Positions 1 through 8,627 of a DNA stretch of 64,000 nt are shown in pieces. A program made the position numbers and the translations under genes. The notes beneath the pieces were generated by a model that was not told the origin of the DNA, ran no database searches, and saw only the letters and a program-made list of their open reading frames with translations. Source of the stretch: Magnetospirillum sulfuroxidans (GTDB lineage: Bacteria > Pseudomonadota > Alphaproteobacteria > Rhodospirillales > Magnetospirillaceae). The DNA lies in NCBI RefSeq assembly GCF_018224925.1, contig NZ_JAGTUF010000004.1, forward strand, positions 1 through 64,000. The letters are read 5' to 3'. The stretch's first letter is position 1. Every line of letters starts with the position of its first letter.

Positions 1-80
1 TAGACGCCTTCACCCCTGCCGAGTGCGAGAACTTCTTCGCCGCTGCCGGATATGACCGTGATTGAGCGGAAAATGCTTTA
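1..80 (+). mobile_element. IS630-family element, 3' end with transposase C-terminus
   Basis: Reading the plus strand from base 3 gives a short C-terminal peptide that starts DAFTPAECENFF and ends GYDRD before a TGA at 63-65. This matches the typical C-terminus of IS630-family DDE transposases. The element continues off the left edge. Just after the stop, bases 66-77 and 89-100 form a perfect 12-bp inverted repeat, and a TA dinucleotide sits at 79-80. IS630 elements target TA, so the element probably ends there. The opposite-strand DUF4238-like gene is interrupted at this point. The family assignment rests on only about 20 residues. Confidence 0.6.
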
Positions 81-398
81 GAAGGGCCAGCATTTTCCGC
101 AATGGCTCCCAATCTAGGTCTACGAAATCTGAGCACAGAGTGCGCCAGATCGGCGCTCCGAACCAACTTTCCTGGGTCGCGAGCTTCTTCTCGAAGCTGT
201 CGTCACGTTGGCCATCGGTATCCATAGGGGCGTAAAGGTGGAATTTGACGGCCACCTTCTCGATTGCCTTCAGTTCGCGATCTCCCCGTTCCCGACCGAA
301 CCGCCATATTTTGGGCCTTTTCTCGTATGGATCGGTGGCAAATGCCTTGAGGTAGGATTGGGATAGCCAGTGGCAGCGCTTCGTGGTCTGTTTTGCCA
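10..398 (-). pseudogene. DUF4238-like protein, 3' end truncated by an IS630-type insertion
   Basis: The ATG at 398 is preceded by GGAG at a good spacing. A TTG at 411 is a less likely start. The N-terminus (HWLSQSYLKAFA, residues 10-21) matches the opening of DUF4238 proteins, which are usually 250-300 aa; their function is not established, but they recur in accessory and defence regions. Only about 105 residues look native. From roughly base 80 downward the frame reads backwards through the IS630 end and gives an Arg-rich tail that stops at 10. It lies downstream of the large STAND gene on the same strand, so the two may once have been co-transcribed. The product is presumably non-functional. 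Confidence 0.55.
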
Positions 399-454
399 TT
401 TGCTGCTCCAATACGAGATATGAAGTCGGGTGCCGCTATTGGGGCACAACCGCG

Positions 455-3400
455 CTACGAGCCAGTCCTTGCTGCCAGGTCATACAAAGACGCACGCACG
501 TTAGATGGCATGCTGACCGAAGCTGCCGGCGCAGCAGCCAGAAGTAGGCGCGCGGCCGCCCCCAATGTTCGGTCAGGGTGGGGGAGGACAGCTTCGATCG
601 GCGGAACGTTAATCACAGGTACGGTGAGGCGGAAACGCGCTTGGTGGGCCAGGTGGCCCCATCCGTCGAAAATCCATGAAATTAGGGGGTCCGCAACCCG
701 ATCACTCAGTTGTGAGGCACGGACATGGAGGAGCATCCATATCCCGCACCAAAGAAAAGCGGCTGGAAGAGCGACGATATCTTGCCGAAGAGCATTGACC
801 GCCAGAGCCGCCGCCTCGCGTTCTGTCGCGAATTCGAGTGTTCGCCCCGCCATTCGTTCAAAGAGCGGGTGCAAGGCGACAAGTTCCGGAGCTTTGAGTC
901 CCACTTCGACTATCGTATCTACAGCCTCAAAGTTGCCGTTGATCGCTGCGGCGATTGCGAAGCTCAACAGGAAATCCGCGCCACCTCTCAGCACATCTGT
1001 CCCGGCATCTGCGTCGATACCTGCCAGCGGGATTGTGCCCCGCCTTGGATTATGAAGGTCTCCGACGAGCTCCTTCGCGCCATCCACTGAGACGAAAGCT
1101 GCCATAGCCGCATGTCGCCGAAGCCGGCTCACAAAATCCGTGGTGTCCTGCGTGCTGATGGCCTTGCGGGCTTCTGCGATAGCTCGGGACAGTTCCAGCG
1201 AAAGAATTGGCCCATCGGCTAGATAATTCCGAAATTCGCGGTAGAACCCGGTTGGTTGGGTAAGCGCCTCATCAGCGTCAGCCAGGAGGTAGAACGCCAT
1301 ATCCAGTGCGGCTACCGGATGTGACCTGATCGCTTCGACAGGATCCGGATTGCTGGCACAGCCCGGCGCATACTGAATGTCCATGTCTGTTTGCGAGAGG
1401 CGTCCAGTAATTTCATGGAGGAGCCACAAAACTGCATGCCGCACGACCCGATGACAATGTGCCTCGGTAAGCTCTCCATCAGGGTCTACGGTCGGCAAGA
1501 GAATTAGTGCATCGCGTAATTTCCGTATCGCGATACCGTGGTGCCCAGCGTGGTATGCTGCATGCGCCGTATCTGCGAGCAGACCGATTGCTTGAGCCCG
1601 GACCGAAGGCAAACGTATGCCCGATGCAGCAACTTGTGCGCGGTCGAACCAGTTTTGGGCCGCTTCCCAGTCCCCAAGTTCGGCAGCGCTGATGCCTGCC
1701 TCGCGTGCAATATAGGCACGTTCGAGCGGGTCTTGCCCGCCTTGTGCGGCAGCAGCGGTAAGTAGTGGCAACGCAGTCGCAAAATCACGTCGGCGCCAAT
1801 GAATTTTGGCCCTTGCGCGAGACAGCGCAACGTCGGCACCGAAACGTTGCTCTGCTTCGGAAAGGCTGGCGAGCGCACGAACGGGGTCATCCCCAAATTC
1901 GTCGTAGCAAATAGCTTGAGCTATTGCACATCGGGCCGCCAGCGTTGGATTTTGCCACCCCATCGCAAGATCGACACAGGTAGCATAATCGCTGGCCGCC
2001 CCTTCCCAATCAAAACCTCCACTCCGTGATTCTTTGAGCCAGCCATGGTTAACCAAGATCGAGATGTCACCGCTGCCAAGCCGAAAGGTGGAAAAGAACC
2101 GCTCTCGGACTGCTGCGGTTTCACAATTGAGCTGTTCAAATATTTCCCTAAAGCTGCGCACGGTTCGTATGTTGCGCATTTGACTGGCGAACATTACGCC
2201 GCTTGCATAGATGTTGTCCCCTGTCGTCGACTGGAAGCCGCTAGTCGCGGCTAACTGCTCGTCGGACTGGGTAAGCTGATCGAGACGCAGCAAGAGGTTG
2301 ATCCAGTTAGGGAAAAACTCCCCAGCACGCGGATGCAGAAGCAATTTGGAAAGAAGAAGCCCCTCGAATAGCGTCGCGCCTTTCACGTCCTTTCGTTCAC
2401 GTTCGAGGGCTTCCCAACATTGCTGCGCTGCGACAGCCGAGCCAGAGGAAAGCAGCAGAAGCATTTGAGCAAATCTCAGCATCGCCGAAGCTGCGAGGTC
2501 TTGGGGGAAGATCGGGGCCTCATTCTTGAATGACAGCAACTCGCCAACGAAAGGTGAGAGCATGTCGAGCGTTTCGGGATTGCAGGCGATTAGGCTGGAG
2601 GCAAAAGCTACAACTAACTCTGGGGATTCGCTTTTCAGCGCGTGACGCAGCACCACTCCCGCATCGAGCACAGACACGCTGCCGCTGTGCAGCAGTGTCT
2701 TGACAATACGTTCATGGATCATCCGGCACTCAGCGGCAGGGAACACATCGTTCGCTGTCCCTTGGAGCAGTGGCGACACACGCAGCCGGTTATGCATTAT
2801 TGGCTCAATCCAAGGCCCAATTAGTCTATCAAGCACCAGGCCGGCCAAAGGGATCGCCGGCCTAATTTCGCCGAGCGCCATCGCGAGTTTCCGGTCGAAG
2901 CTGCCCTCAATCACTGCTGTGCGAAACAAAAGGGTTTGCGCCTCAGCCGACATCGCTGTGACGAGCCGCTGACGAACCGCACGTCGTTCGGCGTTTAGTT
3001 CAGTCTGAGGCTGTCCACCAAGTACCGCAGCTAGGGAAGCTCGCGACCATCCTGCTGCAGCGAGATTCAAAAGGGCGGCCATAGTGAGTTGCGGATGCCC
3101 GCGTGAGGTAGCGCGATAAACCACTCCCGCGTATTTAGCTTCCCCACCAGTTATTTCGACCAGATCGGCGACCTCGTCCTCACTTAAATAGGGGATTTCC
3201 ACCACAGGTGAACCAGCAGGGCAAAGCTGATGCAATGTCGTCGAGGTCGGCGCTCGATAGGTCGTGAAAATCGCGGTTTCGTCACGCCGACGAAGGCCTG
3301 CGAGCAGCCGGATTAAGAGGTCCCTTACCGCAGGGTCATCTACCTCGTTGAGATCATCCAAGATTACGCTGGCGGCTGGGGACGCAGTGAGCTCACCGAT

Positions 3401-4462
3401 CAGGAGCGACAGGCGAGCGGCGGTTTCAGCGGCACCTAGATCACGGAAATTGGCAATCAGCCAACGTTTGTTCGTCTGTTTTGCTACGAGCCTTGCCGTA
3501 AACGATTTGCCAAGACCGGTTGCGCCCGTCGCAATCACGAGGCCGATTGTGCGACGCGTTGTATCGAGCACGGCCACCAACTCTTCGCGTGGAGTGATAA
3601 TCATGGGCAGTGGCAGCTCGGAGGAAGGAGTAAGCTGGGAGGGACGAGAGAAACCAATAGCTCCAGTTTGCCATTGCAAGGTTGCTAGCAACTGTTCCTG
3701 GGGCACGGACACCAGGGTTGAGTTGTCGATCAGCTCAATAAGGTCAGCTTTACGCAACTGGCGCGAACCATCAGAGACTGCCGTCATCAACAGGCGTTCA
3801 ACAACAGCAGGCAAAACCGCCTTTGCCGCTTGGCTCGACAGTCTCCGTACCGTGGCAGCGTACTCGATCAGGCCCGCTTCAAGATCCGCACGAACGTTGT
3901 CCAGGCCAGGAGCGCCGCAGAACCAGTGGATGCGGCCAAGAAATTCCCGTCTCAGGGCGTCATCAGTCAGCGCGCCAATATGAGCTTTGGTTTCGGGTTT
4001 CAGATCAAGATCAGTAAGCAGCACTCTTAGGGGGGCAACGTCGGCACCAGCCGCTGCGCGGCGCCAGTAAAGCAGCGCCGATTCATTGTCCACCCGCTGG
4101 CCCTTGCTCCGCTCAATACCGACATCGGATGTCGTCAGGTAGTGAAGAGAGACTACTCGCCCGGGGTTGCGTGTGACGAGATCAACAAAGGAATCTATGG
4201 CCGCCCTCACATTCGCGGACTGTAGCGTGATATTTCCGCTGCCGGCAGTATCCTTGACCTGGACACCGGCCAGCGCCTCACGGCTGGCAATCGCATAATC
4301 CTCTGCTACCTCGAGATAAAGGAGTTCGCCGTCGGCCAATCCCAACCATGCTAGTCCTGACGCATAAAGCTGGTAACCGTAGCCACGTAGAGCGGCTACT
4401 GCTTGGCGGGCGGGATCGCCTTGCGGTGCGTCGAGGCGCGGTCCTGATCCGAAGAGTTCCAT
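455..4462 (-). CDS. STAND-type P-loop NTPase with Cap4/DUF4297-like N-terminus and TPR-like C-terminus
   Basis: 1335 aa. Residues 27-80 have the layout of a DUF4297/Cap4-type PD-(D/E)xK nuclease: GYGYQ (28-31 region), then E51, E54-D55 and VQVK at 67-70. The central NTPase has a Walker A GATGLGKS (313-320) and a Walker B SVILDD ending in D369-D370, followed by an arginine-rich helix (LAGLRRRDE). The second half is alpha-helical with TPR-like stretches (near CYDEFGDDPVRALASLSEAE and ALPLLTAAA). Nuclease plus STAND ATPase plus long helical repeat is the architecture of Avs-type antiviral sensors, in which the C-terminal repeats detect a phage protein and the nuclease is the effector. That role is inferred from layout only. 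Neighbours are a HEPN-like gene upstream and a broken DUF4238-like gene downstream. Confidence 0.7.
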   Translation of the reverse strand: MELFGSGPRLDAPQGDPARQAVAALRGYGYQLYASGLAWLGLADGELLYLEVAEDYAIASREALAGVQVKDTAGSGNITLQSANVRAAIDSFVDLVTRNPGRVVSLHYLTTSDVGIERSKGQRVDNESALLYWRRAAAGADVAPLRVLLTDLDLKPETKAHIGALTDDALRREFLGRIHWFCGAPGLDNVRADLEAGLIEYAATVRRLSSQAAKAVLPAVVERLLMTAVSDGSRQLRKADLIELIDNSTLVSVPQEQLLATLQWQTGAIGFSRPSQLTPSSELPLPMIITPREELVAVLDTTRRTIGLVIATGATGLGKSFTARLVAKQTNKRWLIANFRDLGAAETAARLSLLIGELTASPAASVILDDLNEVDDPAVRDLLIRLLAGLRRRDETAIFTTYRAPTSTTLHQLCPAGSPVVEIPYLSEDEVADLVEITGGEAKYAGVVYRATSRGHPQLTMAALLNLAAAGWSRASLAAVLGGQPQTELNAERRAVRQRLVTAMSAEAQTLLFRTAVIEGSFDRKLAMALGEIRPAIPLAGLVLDRLIGPWIEPIMHNRLRVSPLLQGTANDVFPAAECRMIHERIVKTLLHSGSVSVLDAGVVLRHALKSESPELVVAFASSLIACNPETLDMLSPFVGELLSFKNEAPIFPQDLAASAMLRFAQMLLLLSSGSAVAAQQCWEALERERKDVKGATLFEGLLLSKLLLHPRAGEFFPNWINLLLRLDQLTQSDEQLAATSGFQSTTGDNIYASGVMFASQMRNIRTVRSFREIFEQLNCETAAVRERFFSTFRLGSGDISILVNHGWLKESRSGGFDWEGAASDYATCVDLAMGWQNPTLAARCAIAQAICYDEFGDDPVRALASLSEAEQRFGADVALSRARAKIHWRRRDFATALPLLTAAAAQGGQDPLERAYIAREAGISAAELGDWEAAQNWFDRAQVAASGIRLPSVRAQAIGLLADTAHAAYHAGHHGIAIRKLRDALILLPTVDPDGELTEAHCHRVVRHAVLWLLHEITGRLSQTDMDIQYAPGCASNPDPVEAIRSHPVAALDMAFYLLADADEALTQPTGFYREFRNYLADGPILSLELSRAIAEARKAISTQDTTDFVSRLRRHAAMAAFVSVDGAKELVGDLHNPRRGTIPLAGIDADAGTDVLRGGADFLLSFAIAAAINGNFEAVDTIVEVGLKAPELVALHPLFERMAGRTLEFATEREAAALAVNALRQDIVALPAAFLWCGIWMLLHVRASQLSDRVADPLISWIFDGWGHLAHQARFRLTVPVINVPPIEAVLPHPDRTLGAAARLLLAAAPAASVSMPSNVRASLYDLAARTGS

Positions 4463-4595
4463 TGTCGAACTTTAGCACAACCGATTGGGAATATCGGCGC
4501 CCCATTCGAAATCCCTAGGCAACAGGTCATTTTTGAACTTCCGGCTGACCGGCATCGCCCGCATGAGCCATAAGCACGTTGATGCCCGATTATAT
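4463..4595. other. Intergenic spacer between the two island genes
   Basis: 133 bp between the start of the STAND gene and the stop of the HEPN-like gene. It is AT-richer than the flanking coding DNA. It would have to contain any promoter for the STAND gene, but I see no convincing -35/-10 pair or operator. Confidence 0.4.
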
Positions 4596-5483
4596 TTACA
4601 ATGCCTCTTCATTTAGTCTGGTGGCTAGCATCTCAAAAAATGATCTAACATGATCAATGACCTCTTCTGCTTGTCGCTCGTCGTACGTCGCGCGGCCGTG
4701 TGCTACACGAACGCGCCATCCATTCTTGAAGAAACGAAATTGAGCAGACAACTCGCTGTAAAAAAGTAGGTCATAATCCCTATTTTTAGTTTTTGACGGC
4801 AAGTTTTCGATGTCTCTAATTTTTGATGAAAGCATGTTTATCATATCCTGCCATCCAAGTAGATCAATTGATCTTGGTCCTCTGCATGGAATATCCAGTG
4901 CAACAATTAGAGTGCGGACTCCAATTTCTACGGCGCGCATCGCATGAAAGACTGCAGCTGTGTATTGTGCAGCAGCAAAGCATGTTCCTGAGCTTTTGAT
5001 TTCTTCATACGCCTGCGGGAAAGCATTTATTACATCGTCGCTTACGATATCCTCGCAGTCGTAATATGGCGCTCGGTGGGCTGGAACGGTTAAGAATAAC
5101 TGGCTATCCATTTCCTCCAGAACCATATCGACCAGCATGGTCAGTTCAGGTTCAGTAGCGGGAGGTTCGTCCAGTTTGCGCGAAATGATTGCGGTAGAAA
5201 CTGGCAGTGATAGCTCGTCGCAAAATGATAACAACGTTTCCATTTCATTTCTCAGAGCGGATACGCCGGTTTCATTGAGGCTTTTCTTGGAGGAAAATAA
5301 CCTTTTAAGAAGTCCATTCTGATGAAACATACTTAAATGATAAATGAAACGCGCATCCAGCATTTGACGTCCAAGCAAAACGTAACGGACCGCGTTGATC
5401 TTAAACATATCCAGCAAGCTCCAGAGCCGGCGGGATTTGGAACGCCTATGGATGCGGTAGGGGCCGTCGGCTTTAGGCATCAT
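4596..5483 (-). CDS. Uncharacterised protein with HEPN-like C-terminal helices
   Basis: 295 aa, product not recognised as a named family. The second half has a helix AAQYTAAVFHAMRAVEIG followed by a long helical region with WRVRVAHGR near residues 255-263. That is an RxxxxH arrangement of the kind used as the catalytic motif of HEPN RNases. Here it could equally be a degenerate, structural HEPN fold. The N-terminus is rich in basic residues. Base composition is clearly more AT-rich than the rest of the window, which suggests recent transfer. It lies 133 bp upstream of the STAND NTPase gene on the same strand, so a defence role (RNase effector or accessory) is plausible by association. Two ATG codons are adjacent at 5483 and 5480; the first is used here. 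Confidence 0.5.
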   Translation of the reverse strand: MMPKADGPYRIHRRSKSRRLWSLLDMFKINAVRYVLLGRQMLDARFIYHLSMFHQNGLLKRLFSSKKSLNETGVSALRNEMETLLSFCDELSLPVSTAIISRKLDEPPATEPELTMLVDMVLEEMDSQLFLTVPAHRAPYYDCEDIVSDDVINAFPQAYEEIKSSGTCFAAAQYTAAVFHAMRAVEIGVRTLIVALDIPCRGPRSIDLLGWQDMINMLSSKIRDIENLPSKTKNRDYDLLFYSELSAQFRFFKNGWRVRVAHGRATYDERQAEEVIDHVRSFFEMLATRLNEEAL

Positions 5484-5757
5484 AGCTCACCCCTCTGCGC
5501 ATGGGTATGGGGGTAGATCTGCGGCGCATCTCCACAATCAATCCGGGGTAAAGCTGAGATTTTCGAATATGTTCGGGAAACGCCCAGCCTGATATCCGGA
5601 TCAAAGGCCGAAATAGCTGGCGCGGCCTGCTGCTGTTGTCCGGCTCGCTCCTGAAACCGACAAGGCTGTTCGCCTCGGATTGGTACGCCCCAGACGCAGA
5701 CAGAGAAGGGGAGTGTTTCTGGTTTCCTTTAATCTCCCTGTTCACTGGGATGAGGAT
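5484..5757. other. Spacer between the HEPN-like gene and the IS5 element
   Basis: About 275 bp without a convincing gene. A 90-residue minus-strand frame (5473-5745) runs through it and overlaps the HEPN-like start. It has no recognisable motif or convincing ribosome-binding site, so I left it out. If the IS3 element cut by the IS5 insertion had continued here, its orfB should be readable on the minus strand, and I do not see it. Confidence 0.4.
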
Positions 5758-6659
5758 AGAGTCCGTCTCGAAAGGTCATGAAGCCCGCGCCAACCGCCGG
5801 AGCATGATGCCTATCATGGCGAGTTTGACCATGGTGGCGCTGATATCGGCGCGCGTCTCGAAATCACGGGCGAGGCGGCGGTGGCGGATCAGCCAGCCGA
5901 AGGTGCGTTCGACGATCCGGCGTTTGGGCAGGAACCACGAAGCCCTTGGCGGTGTCGGAGCGCTTGACGATTTCCAGGCGGCAGCGATGCACCTGGAAGA
6001 CATCAAGGGCGAGTTCGTCGCCGGTATAGCCGCCATCGGCAAACATTTTCTGGATGAACGGCTGGCGGGACCGGAGAATTGGTAGAACCAGCCTAGCCCC
6101 CTCGCGATCCTGAATGTCCGCTGCATGGACGATGACGGCGACGATCAGGCCGAGGGTGTCGACGACGATATGCCGCTTTCGGCCCCAGATTTTCTTGCCC
6201 GCATCGTAGCCGCGATCCCCCCTTTTTCCCCGCCACACTTGACGCTTTGCGAGTCAATGATGATGGCGGTGGGAGCGGCCTCCTTGCCTTCGTGTTCGCG
6301 CACCGCCTTGTGCAGCGCTCTTGGAACTGGCGCAAAATGCGGTAGACCGACTTCCATGGCGGGAAGTCCTTCGGCAACTGCCGCCACGAGCAGCCCGTCC
6401 GCAGCAGGTAAAGAACGGCGTTGAGGAACTCCCGCATGTCCGTCGTGCGCGGACGGCCACCGGCCCTGGCCGCAGGGATCAACGCGGTAATCCGCGCCCA
6501 TTCGTCATCGCGCAGATCGCTCGGATAACGCTGCTCGGAGCGTTCATATCGAGATCGGTTCTCTGAAGTCCACATCGTCGCATCCGGCGGCTGTTCGAAT
6601 TCGCCGAGGACAGAATCACACCGGATTCTCAGCGGTCAACCACTTTCGAGACGGACTCT
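5758..6659 (-). mobile_element. IS5-family insertion sequence with 17-bp terminal inverted repeats
   Basis: The element is bounded by AGAGTCCGTCTCGAAAG at 5758-5774 and its exact reverse complement at 6643-6659, giving a length of 902 bp. It encodes one decayed transposase on the minus strand. I do not see a clean target-site duplication at the outer ends. The right end cuts into the IS3-type orfA at 6660, so this insertion is younger than the IS3 copy. Confidence 0.85.
5776..6575 (-). pseudogene. IS5-family transposase, multiply frameshifted
   Basis: Four reading-frame segments together give a complete IS5-type DDE transposase. The N-terminal part, with LRDDEWARI and [11 protein letters not shown], runs from 6575 to about 6320. 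A second frame carries IIIDSQSVK, which holds the first catalytic Asp. A third, from about 6230, carries [11 protein letters not shown] and the second catalytic Asp in FADGGYTGD. A fourth, from about 5935, carries KRRIVERTFGWLIRHRR, with the catalytic Glu. Some IS5 subgroups use one programmed frameshift, so the first change could be natural. The other two changes, near 6230 and 5935, would abolish the protein. The copy is probably immobile unless a trans-acting transposase recognises its ends. Confidence 0.85.
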
Positions 6660-6899
6660 CAGCAATTCATTTTGCATGCTGAACTCGGCGAACATCTTCT
6701 TCAGACGCCGGTTTTCGTCCTCCAGCCCCTTCATTTCCGAGATCATCGACGCGTCCATGCCACCGTATTTGGCACGCCACTTATAGAAGGTCGCGCTGCT
6801 CATCTGGTGTTCGCGGCACAGATCCGTCACCGGCATGCCGCCCTCCGCTTGGCGCAGGATCGCCATGATCTGCGTTTCCGTAAAACGACTCGTCTTCAT
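6660..6899 (-). pseudogene. IS3-family transposase OrfA, truncated by the IS5 insertion
   Basis: The ATG at 6899 is preceded by AGGAG. The product starts with the HTH of IS3-family OrfA (ETQIMAILRQAEGG, then VTDLCREHQMSSATFYKWR, residues about 8-42) and continues into the leucine-zipper-like segment DENRRLKKMFAEFSMQNELL. The native sequence stops at base 6660, where the IS5 terminal repeat begins; the remaining codons (RVRLESG) are read from that repeat. No orfB with its DDE domain follows, so the copy is a remnant. The outer end of the IS3 element probably lies near 6960-6970, beyond the AT-rich leader upstream of orfA. Confidence 0.85.
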
Positions 6900-7053
6900 C
6901 CGAATCTCCTCGTGCGTCGTGCCGAGAAAATTCTACGTCAGCATCCCCTTATTTGCTGGGGGGATTACCGTTGCGCGACTTTTCAATCCATGCGACTTTT
7001 GCGAATAAAGTTATTTGGCGAAATTGTCGACTTGCTTTCAGACGGGGGTATCA

Positions 7054-7389
7054 GTGGCCATCGATATCGGGACATGTATCGCGCAGGATTTTGCCGCCCA
7101 TGTGGGGTCCGCATTCCACTTCCAGCATTCCTCGGGGTCTGGGATCGACTTTCACTTGCTGTCCATCAAGGACACGCCGGAATTCAAGCCGAACACCCTG
7201 TGGGCCAAGCGTCCGCCGTTTTCGCTGTTCTTCGCGGCGCCAAAGGGCCTTGAAGTCGGTCAGGGCAACTTCACATTGCAGCATCCGGTACTGGGTCCGA
7301 TGATGGTTTTCATGGTCCCCATCGGCCGGGTCGGCGGCAATAATTTCGACCCCAATCAGCCGCTTTTGATGCAATGCAGCTTTAACTGA
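7054..7389 (+). CDS. DUF6916-like small protein next to the tail-collar cluster
   Basis: About 111 aa using the GTG at 7054, which has GGGGG about six bases upstream. An in-frame TTG at 7015 would add 13 residues with no such site. The protein has an N-terminal stretch GSAFHFQ, a central PFSLFFAAPKG, then NFTLQHPVLGPMMVFMVPIG, and ends in CSFN. This pattern (beta-rich, FSLLF...G.YTLEHP.LG...LFLVPVG) matches small DUF6916-type proteins found beside MdpB/tail-collar genes. No catalytic motif is visible. It converges on the GNAT gene with an 8-bp overlap of the 3' ends. A structural or assembly role for the collar proteins is inferred from neighbourhood only. Confidence 0.5.
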   Translation: MAIDIGTCIAQDFAAHVGSAFHFQHSSGSGIDFHLLSIKDTPEFKPNTLWAKRPPFSLFFAAPKGLEVGQGNFTLQHPVLGPMMVFMVPIGRVGGNNFDPNQPLLMQCSFN

Positions 7390-7936
7390 CCGCGATGGCG
7401 GCCGGCTCCAGACACATAAAATCATAAGGGCCGTGTGACGCTGTGGTCTGGACAAAGCCAAGCCGCTGATAAAGCCGGCGGGCCGGGTTGCCCTGCTGCA
7501 CATGCAACTCGACCCCCGCTCCGGCCCCTTCGCACAGGTTGATCAGCCAGCGGAGCAAAAGCGTGCCGCAGCCGCGGCCCTGCATTTTCGTCACCAGGGA
7601 AATATCGACAACCCGCAGCCGCCCAGGGCTGGTTTCGGCCAGATAAAGACGGCCGATGGGCTTGCCTTGGCGCAGGACAAGGCAGAACCGACGCTGCACG
7701 AATCTGTTTTCGTAATCGAAATGCTGGGCGGTGAATTGCTGCGACAAAAAGGCCCGCTTGTGCTCCTCGGGCCACGGCACCAGGGCCATTTCTCGGGCAC
7801 GGGACTGGCGATAGAGATCCAGCAGAAAGGCTAAATCGGCAGGCAGGGTGATGGGGCGCAACGCAAACGGCGACGGCGGCGGATTTGCATCCACCGCCGT
7901 CAAAAGCAAAGCTTCGGCAAGCCACGTCCCCGTCAT
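7382..7936 (-). CDS. GNAT family N-acetyltransferase
   Basis: 184 aa with one GNAT domain (about residues 25-175). Motif A, which binds acetyl-CoA, is VTKMQGRGCGTLLLRWL (the Q/RxxGxG/A loop) at roughly residues 115-131. The closing motif is GNPARRLYQRLGFVQ, typical of GNAT motif B. The substrate cannot be read from the sequence. It lies downstream of three tail-collar genes on the same strand, after a 91-bp gap. GNAT genes are often found in such MdpB clusters, so the collar proteins or another phage-tail-like structure could be the target, but this is speculation. Confidence 0.85.
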   Translation of the reverse strand: MTGTWLAEALLLTAVDANPPPSPFALRPITLPADLAFLLDLYRQSRAREMALVPWPEEHKRAFLSQQFTAQHFDYENRFVQRRFCLVLRQGKPIGRLYLAETSPGRLRVVDISLVTKMQGRGCGTLLLRWLINLCEGAGAGVELHVQQGNPARRLYQRLGFVQTTASHGPYDFMCLEPAAIAVS

Positions 7937-8027
7937 TGCCCGCGCCCCAACACTTTCATCACATCGTCCCCGCGCCGGCGCGGCACAAGCAAGCTCAGCC
8001 CCCCTTCCGTCTGGATCAGGGCGCCGG

Positions 8028-8597
8028 TTAGGGCCTGACGGGAAAATAGCCGTCGATGCAAATGCAAAGATTCAACGCCACGTAAGGTTGCTGATTACCG
8101 ACAACCGCCGTCCCGGCGCCACCAAAAGGCGATATCGTGGTGTTCGCCATGGGAACGGCCGTGTTTTGATTATAGGCCGTATAGATGTTGCGCGGGCGTT
8201 GCCCTGCGGGTCCGCTGCCATAATAGCCTTCTGCCAGCACCTTGCCCGCTGGCAGCAAAGTTGCCGGATCATTCGCAACGGCATTGGCGGCAACGACCGC
8301 GTGAGTATGCGTCGGCAGATTGCTGGCGGAAACGACGGTTTGTAAGCTCCCCACCTTTTCGCTATAGACGCCAGCGTAACCGGCATCACCGGTGCCAATT
8401 CCCGACAAACCATAGCCCCCACGCAAATCTGGAAGATTGAATTTCTGGTTAGATGTGCTGCCAAAAGTAGTGCCGATAACGGCATACAAGGCTTGATACT
8501 GCATCACTAAAAGCTCGCTGCCGCTGCAATATGCCCAATCCTGTGGGACAAAGCTAAAACCAAACATGCCGATCTGGCCAACGAATGCTTCTGCCAT
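8028..8597 (-). CDS. Phage tail-collar domain protein (MdpB-like), paralogue 1
   Basis: 189 aa, with a strong AGGAGG six bases before the ATG at 8597. The N-terminus MAEAFVGQIGMFGFSF followed by WAYCSGSELL, and the block FNLPDLRG near residues 53-60, define the tail-collar (PF07484) domain. The family's histidine triplet HTH and the C-terminal QPYVALNLCICIDGYFPVRP are present. These proteins are small, have no signal peptide, and occur in tandem copies in many bacteria under the name microcystin-dependent protein. Their cellular function is not established; resemblance to phage fibre or collar modules suggests a trimeric surface or tail-like structure. Two close paralogues lie upstream on the same strand. 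Confidence 0.85.
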   Translation of the reverse strand: MAEAFVGQIGMFGFSFVPQDWAYCSGSELLVMQYQALYAVIGTTFGSTSNQKFNLPDLRGGYGLSGIGTGDAGYAGVYSEKVGSLQTVVSASNLPTHTHAVVAANAVANDPATLLPAGKVLAEGYYGSGPAGQRPRNIYTAYNQNTAVPMANTTISPFGGAGTAVVGNQQPYVALNLCICIDGYFPVRP

Positions 8598-8627
8598 GAT
8601 TGTCCTCCTGTCAACGGGGGTGGGGTA

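Noticed and set aside
393-1055. Plus-strand frame opposite the STAND gene
   Set aside because: Covers the C-terminal coding region of the STAND gene on the wrong strand; low-complexity Arg/Ser product.
5473-5745. 90-residue minus-strand frame between the HEPN-like gene and the IS5 element
   Set aside because: No motif, weak start, overlaps the HEPN-like gene start; no similarity to IS3 orfB either.
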